Assembly: GCA_008086245.1 (NCBI GenBank)
Contig: VSIX01000121.1
Location: forward strand, 1 to 12,631
Origin: Candidatus Mcinerneyibacterium aminivorans
GTDB taxonomy: Bacteria; Macinerneyibacteriota; Macinerneyibacteria; Macinerneyibacteriales; Macinerneyibacteriaceae
Length of the DNA: 12,631 nt
Reading direction: 5' to 3'
In this document: positions 4,849-12,558 of the stretch, in pieces
Position numbering within the stretch: the stretch's first letter is position 1
Layout of the letters: the number at the start of each line of letters is the position of its first letter
Notes under the pieces: generated by a model
Seen by the model: only the letters and a program-made list of their open reading frames with translations
What the model was told of the DNA's origin: nothing
Databases searched by the model: none
Program-made: the position numbers and the translations under genes

Positions 4849-6717
4849 ATGATAAAAGCACTTTATAATATAAGCAAATCTACATTTGTTAAATCTGAAG
4901 GAGGACATCTTGATGATTGGATTGATTATATTGGTGAAAATTATGATAAAGTCTTAAAAATAGTTTTTGAGATTGATAATAATAAAATTAATTATAAAAA
5001 AGTAGATATTGAAGATAATGATAGTTCAAAAAGAATGAAGTATTTATTTAGATCTGTAAGGGGTAATGCAGGTCTTGAAACTCCTACAACAAGAATTACT
5101 ACAATTAACAAATCAGTGAATAAAAAATTAAAAAAATCAATAAAAAGTTTTATTAAAAAAAATACCAAATACTTGGATGATGAAGATAAAAATTTTTTAA
5201 AAAAGTTAGATTTAGTATTTCAAAACGAGTTCGAAAGAATATTGAAAGAAATGTTTGATTTATTGAAAAGAAATGATTATTTAAGAAATGAGGAGGAAAA
5301 ATATGATTCGGCATTAAGTATTAATGCTGCTGTTACATTAACATTTAAGGAAAACTATGAAGAGAAATATTTGGGTGATATGGAAGTATTTAAAAAAACT
5401 TTGGATAAGAAAGGAGCAGAGGTATATAAAAAATATTATTCCAAATATGGGAAAAAGAGTAAGAATAATAATCAATATTGCTATGTTTGTAATAATAATG
5501 ATAAAGAGGTCTGGGGGTTTGTTGATTTGAAAGATTATAAGTTTTATACTGTAGACAAACCTGGCTTGGTAACAGGAGGATTTGATCAGAAATATGCATG
5601 GAAAAATTATCCTGTATGCCCTGATTGTGCACTTGAATTAACCAAAGCTAAACAATTTGTGGATAATAATCTTGAATTTAAATTTTGTGGATTATCATAT
5701 AAATTAATTCCGAAATTAGTTTTTGATGATAGAGAACTTTTAGATGAAGTACTCCAAAAATTGAAACGATATAAAAGTTTTTCACTTGGAACCAATAGTG
5801 AAAATATTGAAAGGGTAGAAGAGGCAATACTTGATAAGTTAAAAAATTTTAATAATACTGTTCAATTTAATTTCATGTTTTTCAGGAAAAATCAAAGTGC
5901 TTTTAATATTTTATTGTATTTAAAAAATATTTTACCCTCAAGGTTAAAAAAACTGATACAAGCAAAAAATATTGTAGACAGATATGAAACCGATTTTGAT
6001 TATAAATATGAGGTATTTAAACCAATTCCATATAAGAAAGATAAGGAAATTAATTTTGATTTTCAGTTTCGTTTTATAAGGGACTTTTTTCCATATAATG
6101 ATAGATATGAAAATAAAAAGAATTATGATAAACAGTTTCTTGAAATATTGAATAAAATATTTATAAATAGAAAAATATCTTATAATTTTTTGATAAACAG
6201 GTTTATGAGAAGAATATCATTTGATTATAAAAATGATAATTGGTTTGAAGTATCTGTAAAAAAGGCTTATAAAATACTGCTTTATTTTAATGAATTAAAA
6301 TTGTTAAAAAGGAGGTATAACGTGGCAGAGAAAAATGTTAAATCGGGACCATTTTCTGATTTTTTCAGAGAAAATGATATGATTGATTCTAATTTAAAAA
6401 AAGCATTATTCCTTGAAGGGGCACTTACAAAAAAATTATTGAATATTCAGTATAAAAAAAGGAATAATAAACCATTTAGGAATCGTTTAAATGGCTTGAG
6501 AATTAATGAAAAAGTGGCAAAAAGATTATTACCTGAAATAATCAACAAACTGGAAGAATATGATAGCAATTATTATCAGGATCTAGAAAATGCTATTTCA
6601 TTTTATTTTGCAAAATCTAATTTTGATTTAACTGTAGATGAAATGAGCTTTTATTTTGGTATGGGTTTATCTATGTCTAATGCTTTAGTTAAAAAGGAGG
6701 AGGTAGTTAATGAGTAA
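4849..6717 (+). CDS. cas8b: Cas8b (Csh1/TM1802 type), large subunit of type I-B Cascade
   Basis: The large Cascade subunit recognises the PAM and helps recruit Cas3. The 622-residue protein has an N-terminal region rich in Lys/Asp/Asn. A split zinc-finger-like motif follows, CYVC (Cys211, Cys214) paired with CPDC (Cys257, Cys260), as in Csh1/TM1802 proteins. After this come a long mixed region and a helical C-terminal part that corresponds to the small subunit. The ATG has AAGGAG 7 bases upstream. The 3' end overlaps cas7 by 8 bases, suggesting translational coupling. A strong internal ribosome site with an in-frame GTG lies at codon 492 (see the cas11b entry). A second AGGAGG with ATG at 5303 is out of frame and ends after four codons. 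Cas8b sequences diverge fast, so the assignment rests on the zinc motif, length and neighbours. Confidence 0.93.
   Translation: MIKALYNISKSTFVKSEGGHLDDWIDYIGENYDKVLKIVFEIDNNKINYKKVDIEDNDSSKRMKYLFRSVRGNAGLETPTTRITTINKSVNKKLKKSIKSFIKKNTKYLDDEDKNFLKKLDLVFQNEFERILKEMFDLLKRNDYLRNEEEKYDSALSINAAVTLTFKENYEEKYLGDMEVFKKTLDKKGAEVYKKYYSKYGKKSKNNNQYCYVCNNNDKEVWGFVDLKDYKFYTVDKPGLVTGGFDQKYAWKNYPVCPDCALELTKAKQFVDNNLEFKFCGLSYKLIPKLVFDDRELLDEVLQKLKRYKSFSLGTNSENIERVEEAILDKLKNFNNTVQFNFMFFRKNQSAFNILLYLKNILPSRLKKLIQAKNIVDRYETDFDYKYEVFKPIPYKKDKEINFDFQFRFIRDFFPYNDRYENKKNYDKQFLEILNKIFINRKISYNFLINRFMRRISFDYKNDNWFEVSVKKAYKILLYFNELKLLKRRYNVAEKNVKSGPFSDFFRENDMIDSNLKKALFLEGALTKKLLNIQYKKRNNKPFRNRLNGLRINEKVAKRLLPEIINKLEEYDSNYYQDLENAISFYFAKSNFDLTVDEMSFYFGMGLSMSNALVKKEEVVNE
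6311..6324 (+). promoter_or_regulatory. Internal ribosome binding site inside cas8b
   Basis: GGAGGT (6311-6316), preceded by A-rich sequence, lies 6 bases from GTG (6322-6324), counting from GGAGG. It is formed by two consecutive AGG Arg codons (Lys-Arg-Arg-Tyr-Asn-Val). The match to the anti-Shine-Dalgarno sequence is at least as good as at the start of any gene in the operon. The GTG is in the cas8b frame. Confidence 0.8.
6322..6717 (+). CDS. cas11b: Cas11b small subunit, translated from inside cas8b
   Basis: Small subunits that line the Cascade belly are made by internal translation within the large-subunit gene in types I-B, I-C and I-D; this is established for these subtypes. Here a GTG at cas8b codon 492 with an optimal GGAGG, 6 bases upstream, would give a 131-residue product ending at the cas8b stop, the size expected of Cas11. 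The product is predicted largely helical: charged start VAEKNVKSG, a helix around ALFLEGALTKKLL, and a C-terminal block FGMGLSMSNALVKKEE. The only nearby ATG (6335) is out of frame, and the next in-frame ATG (6379) has a weaker ribosome site. No separate cas11 gene exists in the operon, which fits. Existence of the protein is inferred from sequence. Confidence 0.78.
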   Translation: MAEKNVKSGPFSDFFRENDMIDSNLKKALFLEGALTKKLLNIQYKKRNNKPFRNRLNGLRINEKVAKRLLPEIINKLEEYDSNYYQDLENAISFYFAKSNFDLTVDEMSFYFGMGLSMSNALVKKEEVVNE

Positions 6718-7624
6718 TTTAATACAAAACAGAAGTGAACTGGTTTTTTGTTATGATGTTAAAGATATTAACCCCAATGGAGATCCTGCTGATGAAAATA
6801 AACCGCGAATAGATGAAGAATCAAATACAAATTTAGTTACTGATACTAGATTAAAAAGAACTATCAGGGATTATTTATATGATTATAAAGGGTATAATGG
6901 AAAAAATGGAAAAGATATTTTTGTAAGAGAAGTAATATATGATAAAGAAAATGAATATATTAAAACTGCTCATCAGCGAGCTGGAGATTTTGATGAAGCA
7001 AAAGATGAAATTCTTGAAAAATGTATAGATATTAGATTATTTGGAGGAGCCATTCCATTAGGATCAAAAAGTAGTAGTATTAAACTTACCGGACCCGTAC
7101 AGTTCAGAATGGGAAGATCCCTAAATGATATCGATATGCGCTATCTTAAAGGAACTGGTGCTTTTGCGTCAAAGAAAAAGGCAACACAGAAAACTTTCAG
7201 AGATGAATATATTTTACCATATTCATTAATTAATTTTTATGGGGTTATTAATGAAAATGCTGCTAAAACAACGAAATTAACGGAATCGGATATTGATGAA
7301 TTAATAGAAGCAATGTGGATGGGAACTAAAAATTTGATAACAAGATCAAAAATTGGTCATATGCCCAGATTTTTACTTAAGGTTAGTTATAAGAAAAAGG
7401 GATTCCACATTGGAGATCTTGAAAAATATCTTGATATAAAAGTTAAGAATAATTTAAACGAAATGGATATTAGGGATGTGGATGATTATATATTTAAGAT
7501 AGATAAACTGATTAATATATTATCAGATAATAAAGATAAAATAAAAAATGTTGAATATAAAATTGATGACAGATTAGAATTAGATATGGATATTCCTTCT
7601 GATTGGCAAAAACTGGAAATTTAA
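6710..7624 (+). CDS. cas7: Cas7 (Csh2 type), backbone subunit of type I-B Cascade
   Basis: Several copies of this RRM-fold protein polymerise along the crRNA to form the Cascade backbone. The 304-residue product carries the N-terminal signature of the Csh2/Csd2 group, NPNGDPADENKPR at residues 21-33, followed by TDTRLKRTIRDYL. It also has the mid-protein Gly-rich stretch GGAIPLGSKSSSIKLTGPVQ (about residues 112-131), and the length is normal. The ATG overlaps the cas8b stop (ATGAGTAA) and has a very strong AAGGAGGAGG just upstream, consistent with the high copy number needed. It lies between cas8b and cas5 as expected for I-B. The family call is secure. Confidence 0.95.
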   Translation: MSNLIQNRSELVFCYDVKDINPNGDPADENKPRIDEESNTNLVTDTRLKRTIRDYLYDYKGYNGKNGKDIFVREVIYDKENEYIKTAHQRAGDFDEAKDEILEKCIDIRLFGGAIPLGSKSSSIKLTGPVQFRMGRSLNDIDMRYLKGTGAFASKKKATQKTFRDEYILPYSLINFYGVINENAAKTTKLTESDIDELIEAMWMGTKNLITRSKIGHMPRFLLKVSYKKKGFHIGDLEKYLDIKVKNNLNEMDIRDVDDYIFKIDKLINILSDNKDKIKNVEYKIDDRLELDMDIPSDWQKLEI

Positions 7625-7645
7625 AATAATAAAGGGGTAGTATGT

Positions 7646-8386
7646 ATGAATAATAAGTTCTTGATATTTAAAGTTTTTGGGGATTGGGGACATTTTAAAA
7701 TACCTTATACGACTACCTCCCCCCTTTCCTTTCCTATCCCACCTAAGACTACAGTGACGGGTATGTTGGGGGCTATATTGGGCCTTGGTAAAAATGAATA
7801 TTTAAAATATTTTTCCAAAAGAAATTATAAACTGGGTATTATAATAAATAATCCAGTAAAGAAGATTAGAATTGGGCAGAATTTAATAAATACGAAAACG
7901 GAAAAAACGAAATATTTTGGAAGAATGAAAGCAGATAAATCCGCACGTACCCAATTGAATATTGAATATTTAAAAAATCCTTCATATACTTTTATTATTA
8001 AAAGTGAATATTCAGATTTTTATAATGATTTGAAAAAGAAACTATCAAATGGTGAAACTGTATACACCCTTTATCTAGGGATTAGTGAATGTATAGCTAA
8101 TTATGATTATGTTGGAGAATTTAAGGGCAATAAAATAAAAAACGAAAATCCTGTTTATATTGATTCAGTTCTCCCTGTGAATAAAATTAATAATAAAGAA
8201 ATCTATAATATAGTTGATGATAAACTTGAACTCAATAAAGTTCATCTCCCAGTAAAATTTAATGAAAATAGAGAGCTTATAAAAAGTAATAATTTCTTAA
8301 TAGAAAAGCAGGGGAGACCTCTTCAGGTGATGATGACTTATTATTATGAAATAGAGAATATAAATAAAAATGTTATTTTGTATTAA
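7646..8386 (+). CDS. cas5: Cas5 (I-B/Csh type), Cascade subunit capping the crRNA 5' end
   Basis: Binds the crRNA 5' tag and joins Cas8b to the Cas7 backbone. The 246-residue product has the characteristic N-terminal segment: FGDWGHFKIPYTTTSPLSFP (about 11-30), then IPPKTTVTGMLGAILGLG (31-48), the region that makes the Cas5 thumb and Gly-rich loop. The chosen ATG (7646) has AAAGGGG at 7631-7637 with a spacing of 8. Another ATG four bases earlier (7642) opens only ATG-TAT-GAA-TAA in another frame. The codons around 7714-7745 are unusually C-rich for this DNA, and CCCCTTT at 7721-7727 is complementary to the Shine-Dalgarno region. The family call is secure. Confidence 0.94.
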   Translation: MNNKFLIFKVFGDWGHFKIPYTTTSPLSFPIPPKTTVTGMLGAILGLGKNEYLKYFSKRNYKLGIIINNPVKKIRIGQNLINTKTEKTKYFGRMKADKSARTQLNIEYLKNPSYTFIIKSEYSDFYNDLKKKLSNGETVYTLYLGISECIANYDYVGEFKGNKIKNENPVYIDSVLPVNKINNKEIYNIVDDKLELNKVHLPVKFNENRELIKSNNFLIEKQGRPLQVMMTYYYEIENINKNVILY

Positions 8387-8388
8387 TT

Positions 8389-10686
8389 ATGAATAAAATA
8401 TATTCTCATCCTGATAAATTATTAAAAGATCATTTGGATAATGTTTTTAATATTGCCATGTCTATTATTAATGAAGATGATATCTTAAAAAATTTTGAAA
8501 TATTAAGAAATTATGATAAAAGTAAAATAAATAAACATCTGGAATATTTATTTAGATATCATGATATTGGTAAATCAACTGTTTATTTTCAGAAGTATTT
8601 AGCAGATGAAAATATTGAGGCATTAAATTTGAAAAATCATTCATTATTATCTGCAATAATAGTTTTATATAATATAGCTAATAATAGTGACCTAAAATTA
8701 TTATCAGCAGTTATTTTCAAACTTATTAAAGAGCATCATTCTGATTTACAAAATATTCTGGATTCTTTTAAATTTGGGAAAAATAAAAGTAAAATATTAG
8801 ATATATTGGATAAACAATTAAGAAATACAGAATTAAATGAGTTTGAAAATTTGGAAGTATCTGAAGTGAAAAAAATTGATAAGATAATTGGGAAGCTATT
8901 CTTTTTTGACGAAGAAAAATTTGATAAGTCGCTTTATTATCTAACTTTATATTTGTTCTCAGTTTTAATTTATGCAGATAAAAATGATGCTAAATTTTCT
9001 GGGCGCTTTGTAAACATTAAAAATATTTCCTCGGATATTGTAGATTTATACAAAAAAGAAAAATTTTCAGATTCTAAAAAAAATCTTTTAAATACTGTAC
9101 GGGAAGAAATCTATAGGAAGTCTCAGGATAAGCTTGAAGATAATACCGATAAGAAAATTTTTACCTTGAATGTTCCAACCGGTGGTGGGAAAACTCTAAC
9201 AGGATTTAATTTAGCTTTGAAATTAAAAGAAAAAAATAACTTAAAAAGGATAATTTATGTTCTTCCGTATACTTCTATTATAGACCAAAATTATAATGTA
9301 TATAAAGAAATATTAGAAAGAAATAATTATTCTCCCGAGGAAATGTTATTAAAACATCATCACTTAAGTGAGGTTAAAATTAAAAATACTGAAAGAGCAT
9401 ATGAGGGAGAAGAGGCGCAATTCATAATTGAGAATTGGGATAAATCAATAATAGTTACCACTTTTTGGCAGCTTTTAAACTCTATTCTTACCAATAAAAA
9501 TAGGAATTTAAAAAAATTTCATAATATCTCAAGAAGCGTAATTATATTTGATGAGGTTCAAACTATACCTATTTATTACTGGAAACTAATTAAAGAACTG
9601 ATATATGATATCACCCATTATTTGAAATCAAAAGTTATTTACATGACTGCGACTATGCCAATGATATTTGACAACCAGGAAGAATCTAGTATAACAAATT
9701 TGCTTTCTGAAAAGTATAGAAAAAAAATATTTTCATATTTTTCTAGATATGAAATTCATAAGATAAATAATTTAAAACCCATATTTATTGAAGATTTAAT
9801 AAAACATGTAAAAGATAAAATAGAAAAAGATAAAAATATAATGGTAATTTTTAATACCAAGAAAAGCAGCAAAAGATTTTATGATTTAATTAAATCTTAT
9901 GTTGATAATAATTCTTTATTATATTTATCTTCAAATATAGTACCATTTCATAGAAAAAGAAGAATAGAAAAGATTAAAAACTCTAAAAAGCCCCTTTTTG
10001 TGGTAACCACCCAGTTAGTTGAGGCTGGTGTTGATATTGATTTTGATATAGTATATAGGGATATGGCTCCCTTTGATTCTTTAATTCAGGCTGCTGGAAG
10101 GTGCAATCGTGAATTTAGAGATATTACAGGTAATGTATATTTTTATAAATTAAAGGATAAAGAACAAAAAAGATATTATTCGACTTATATATATAATTCT
10201 ACAGCTCTGGAACCTACTCTAGATATTTTTAGTGAGACAAACACTATAGAGGAAAAGAATTTATTTGAAATTACAAGAAGATTTTATAAAAACTATTACT
10301 CTAAAATAAGAAAGGACAAATCTAATAAAATATTAAAAAATATTAATCAATGTAGATTTGAAGATGTACAAAACTCCTTTCAGCTAATAAAGCAGATTCC
10401 TAAAGAACTTGTATTTGTTGAAGTATCTGAAGATGCTCATAAAGTATGGGAAAAATTTTTAAAAATACAGAATATTACTGATCCATTTGAAAAAAAAGAC
10501 GAGTTTTTAAAAATCAGAAATATTTTTTATAACTATGTTGTTAATGTAAATTTAAATCACAAGAATAAAAAATTATTGGAAAATTTCTTACAAATAGGAA
10601 ATATTTATTATTTAAGAAAAGATATGATAGGTTCTTTTTATGATTTAGAAACAGGAATTGGAGTAAACATTGACAGGTTCTTATAA
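8389..10686 (+). CDS. cas3: Cas3, HD nuclease-helicase effector
   Basis: Recruited by DNA-bound Cascade, Cas3 nicks and then unwinds and degrades the target. The 765-residue protein is a standard HD plus superfamily-2 helicase fusion. The HD domain shows His15, His58-Asp59 (in RYHDIGKS), His84, His116/117 and Asp197 (YADKND). The helicase shows Walker A PTGGGKT (263-269), Walker B DEVQ (388-391), motif III TAT (420-422) and motif VI QAAGRCNR (567-574). All catalytic motifs are present, so it appears active. The start lies 2 bases after the cas5 stop and has no recognisable Shine-Dalgarno sequence, so translation probably depends on ribosomes ending cas5. The 3' end overlaps cas4 by 17 bases. 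The call is secure. Confidence 0.96.
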   Translation: MNKIYSHPDKLLKDHLDNVFNIAMSIINEDDILKNFEILRNYDKSKINKHLEYLFRYHDIGKSTVYFQKYLADENIEALNLKNHSLLSAIIVLYNIANNSDLKLLSAVIFKLIKEHHSDLQNILDSFKFGKNKSKILDILDKQLRNTELNEFENLEVSEVKKIDKIIGKLFFFDEEKFDKSLYYLTLYLFSVLIYADKNDAKFSGRFVNIKNISSDIVDLYKKEKFSDSKKNLLNTVREEIYRKSQDKLEDNTDKKIFTLNVPTGGGKTLTGFNLALKLKEKNNLKRIIYVLPYTSIIDQNYNVYKEILERNNYSPEEMLLKHHHLSEVKIKNTERAYEGEEAQFIIENWDKSIIVTTFWQLLNSILTNKNRNLKKFHNISRSVIIFDEVQTIPIYYWKLIKELIYDITHYLKSKVIYMTATMPMIFDNQEESSITNLLSEKYRKKIFSYFSRYEIHKINNLKPIFIEDLIKHVKDKIEKDKNIMVIFNTKKSSKRFYDLIKSYVDNNSLLYLSSNIVPFHRKRRIEKIKNSKKPLFVVTTQLVEAGVDIDFDIVYRDMAPFDSLIQAAGRCNREFRDITGNVYFYKLKDKEQKRYYSTYIYNSTALEPTLDIFSETNTIEEKNLFEITRRFYKNYYSKIRKDKSNKILKNINQCRFEDVQNSFQLIKQIPKELVFVEVSEDAHKVWEKFLKIQNITDPFEKKDEFLKIRNIFYNYVVNVNLNHKNKKLLENFLQIGNIYYLRKDMIGSFYDLETGIGVNIDRFL

Positions 10687-11197
10687 TACTAAAATAAAAC
10701 CTAAGATCCCTCCTTCTGTTTATAATGCATATTTTATTTGTAAAAGACAGGCATGGTTGATGGATAGAAATTTAAGTGGATGGCAGGATAACTATTTCCT
10801 TCAAATTGGAAAATTAATTAGTGAAGAATCATATAAAAGAGAAAAGAAAGAAATATATATTGCCGAGTACCGTGCTAAGTTAGATATGATAAAGAAGGGA
10901 CGAAGGTATATTCTTGCGTGTGAAGTTAAAAAATCATCAAAAGTTCTTAATAATGCAAAACGACAATTAAAATATTATTTGTATATTTTGAATAAAAAAG
11001 GAATAAAAGTTAAAGGTGAACTAAAAATTCCAAAGGAGAAAAAAAATATAGAAATTAACTTTAATGGAAAAGAAAAAAAGAAAATAAAGAAAAATATAAA
11101 AGAAATAAGATTGTTTTTATTAAATGAAAAACCTCCTGAACCTAAAAAAAAGAAAATTTGCTCAAAATGTGCTCATTTTGAGTTTTGTTTTGCATAA
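10670..11197 (+). CDS. cas4: Cas4, Fe-S RecB-like nuclease of the adaptation module
   Basis: Trims prespacers and selects for the PAM together with Cas1-Cas2. The 175-residue product has four cysteines for the iron-sulphur cluster: Cys24 (FICKRQAWL) and the C-terminal Cys164, Cys167, Cys173. RecB-like nuclease residues are Asp72 (KLDM), Glu85-Val-Lys87 (CEVKK) and QLKYYLY (99-105). The motif normally read as G-x-L/I-x-H-E-E-S-Y has Ser51 in place of His (GKLISEESYKREKK), an odd change at a metal-binding position. The start is TTG at 10670 with GGAG 6 bases upstream, inside the end of cas3; no in-frame ATG occurs before Met31, which would remove Cys24. The family call is secure. Whether nuclease activity is normal is open. 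Confidence 0.93.
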   Translation: MTGSYNTKIKPKIPPSVYNAYFICKRQAWLMDRNLSGWQDNYFLQIGKLISEESYKREKKEIYIAEYRAKLDMIKKGRRYILACEVKKSSKVLNNAKRQLKYYLYILNKKGIKVKGELKIPKEKKNIEINFNGKEKKKIKKNIKEIRLFLLNEKPPEPKKKKICSKCAHFEFCFA

Positions 11198-11210
11198 AAG
11201 GAGAGGATTT

Positions 11211-12203
11211 ATGAAAGAAACTACTTATATTTTTTCCAATGGAAGTTTAAGAAGAAAAGATAATACCATATGTTTTGAAACAGAGAATAATAAAAAATAT
11301 TTACCAATAGAACATATTAAAGAAATTTTTATATTCGGAGAAGTTGATATAAATAAAAGATTAATTGGATATTTATCCCAGAAAGAAATAATACTATCTT
11401 ATTTTAATTATTATGGTTACTATATGGGCTCTTTTTATCCAAGAAAACATTACAATTCAGGTTTTATGATTTTAAAACAATCTTTAAAGTATAATGATAA
11501 AACTGAAAGATTAAGAATTGCTAAAAAATTTGTAAAGGGAGCAGTAAAAAATTGTTTGAAAATATTGAAATATTACAATAGAAGAAATAAGAATTTAAAG
11601 AATAAAATTGATGTAATTGAAGAAATAAAAAGTGATATTAACAAACAACAGGAAATTTCAACCTTAATGTCTGTCGAAGCTGCAATAAAAAAAGAGTACT
11701 ATGATGCATTTAATAAGATTGTAAATAATGAAAAATTTAAATTTGAAAAAAGGTCAAAAAGACCTCCTAAAGATTATATTAATACATTAATAAGTTTTGG
11801 AAATTCTTTGATATATACTTATGTTCTTAATGAAATATATAAAACTCATCTTGACCCAAGAATAGGTTTTCTTCATACAACTAATTATAGAAGATTTACA
11901 TTAAATTTAGATATCGCTGAAATTTTTAAACCAGTAATCGGTGATAGAACGATATTTAAAGTGATTAATAAAAATATAATCACAGAAGATGATTTTGATA
12001 AAGATACTAATGGGATAATATTAAAAGAAAATGGTAAAAAACGATTTATTGAAAAAATTGAAAAAAGATTAAAGCAAACAATAAAACACTCTAACCTTAA
12101 AAAAAGGGTTAGTTATAGAAGACTAATTCGTCTTGAATTGTATAAATTACAAAAACATGTGATGAATGAAAAAAGCTATAAACCTTTTGTAATGGATTGG
12201 TGA
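11211..12203 (+). CDS. cas1: Cas1, spacer integrase
   Basis: Integrates new spacers at the leader end of the array as a Cas1-Cas2 complex. The 330-residue protein has the metal-binding triad Glu156 (VEAAIKKEYY), His222 (GFLHTTNYRR) and Asp234 (LNLDIAEIFKP, with Glu237). The family segment LDPRIGFLH is intact, so it should be active. I choose ATG 11211, which has AAGGAGAGG just upstream and gives the usual Cas1 start KETTYIFSNGSL. A frame open from 11124 would add 29 residues that merely overlap the cas4 C-terminus and lacks a ribosome site. It lies 13 bases after cas4. The Cas1 type fits I-B. Confidence 0.96.
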   Translation: MKETTYIFSNGSLRRKDNTICFETENNKKYLPIEHIKEIFIFGEVDINKRLIGYLSQKEIILSYFNYYGYYMGSFYPRKHYNSGFMILKQSLKYNDKTERLRIAKKFVKGAVKNCLKILKYYNRRNKNLKNKIDVIEEIKSDINKQQEISTLMSVEAAIKKEYYDAFNKIVNNEKFKFEKRSKRPPKDYINTLISFGNSLIYTYVLNEIYKTHLDPRIGFLHTTNYRRFTLNLDIAEIFKPVIGDRTIFKVINKNIITEDDFDKDTNGIILKENGKKRFIEKIEKRLKQTIKHSNLKKRVSYRRLIRLELYKLQKHVMNEKSYKPFVMDW

Positions 12204-12207
12204 TAAT

Positions 12208-12474
12208 ATGTTTTTGATCTTGTATTATGATGTAAATGAAAAAAGATGTCCTAAAATGTTAAAAACCTGTAGGAAATATTTAAAATGGGTTCAAAATTCA
12301 GTTTTTGAAGGAGAATTAACTAAAGCTAAAGTGGAATATTTAAAAAAAGATATTGAAAAAATAATTAAAGAAGAAGATGAGGATTCTGTAGTAATTTACC
12401 AATTTAGAACTCTGAATTACAGTAAAAGAGATGTTGTTGGATATGATAAAAAGAATGATAGTCAATTTTTATAA
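12208..12474 (+). CDS. cas2: Cas2, adaptation complex subunit
   Basis: Forms the central dimer of the Cas1-Cas2 integrase. The 88-residue product has the expected ferredoxin-like pattern: beta-strand FLILYYDV with conserved Asp8, a basic helix (RCPKMLKTCRKYLKW), the segment VQNSVFEGEL (about 28-37), and the strand DSVVIYQFR (59-67). The length is normal. The ATG lies 4 bases after the cas1 stop, with only a weak GGTGA overlapping that stop, so translation is probably coupled to cas1. It is the last gene of the operon. Confidence 0.95.
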   Translation: MFLILYYDVNEKRCPKMLKTCRKYLKWVQNSVFEGELTKAKVEYLKKDIEKIIKEEDEDSVVIYQFRTLNYSKRDVVGYDKKNDSQFL

Positions 12475-12477
12475 CTT

Positions 12478-12505
12478 ACTTAATTTTATTAAGTTCATTT
12501 TTATG
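12478..12505 (+). terminator. Weak AT-rich stem-loop after cas2
   Basis: The arms ACTTAAT (12478-12484) and ATTAAGT (12488-12494) close a TTT loop and are followed shortly by a T-rich run. It sits 3 bases after the cas2 stop. With one G-C pair in the stem it is at best a weak terminator, but the position is right for the end of the cas transcript. Confidence 0.35.
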
Positions 12506-12510
12506 AAAAT

Positions 12511-12558
12511 TTTCTGTCGACCTTAAATAATGTTAAAATCCTATTGTATCGACAGAAA
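12511..12558. repeat. 10-bp perfect inverted repeat in the leader
   Basis: TTTCTGTCGA (12511-12520) and TCGACAGAAA (12549-12558) are perfect complements separated by 28 bases. The arms contain most of the G-C pairs of the leader, which suggests selection. It resembles, as far as I remember, paired GTCGA elements in leaders of other Firmicutes I-B arrays. It could bind an integration host-type protein or the Cas1-Cas2 complex. Confidence 0.6.

Noticed and set aside
5291-5317. Strong AGGAGG plus ATG at 5303 inside cas8b, a second possible internal start
   Set aside because: The ATG is out of frame and the reading frame stops after four codons, so it cannot give a Cas8b fragment or a protein of note.
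11124-11210. Upstream extension of cas1 by 29 codons
   Set aside because: It overlaps the conserved C-terminal cysteine codons of cas4, lacks a ribosome site, and the protein family begins at the ATG at 11211, which has a good Shine-Dalgarno.
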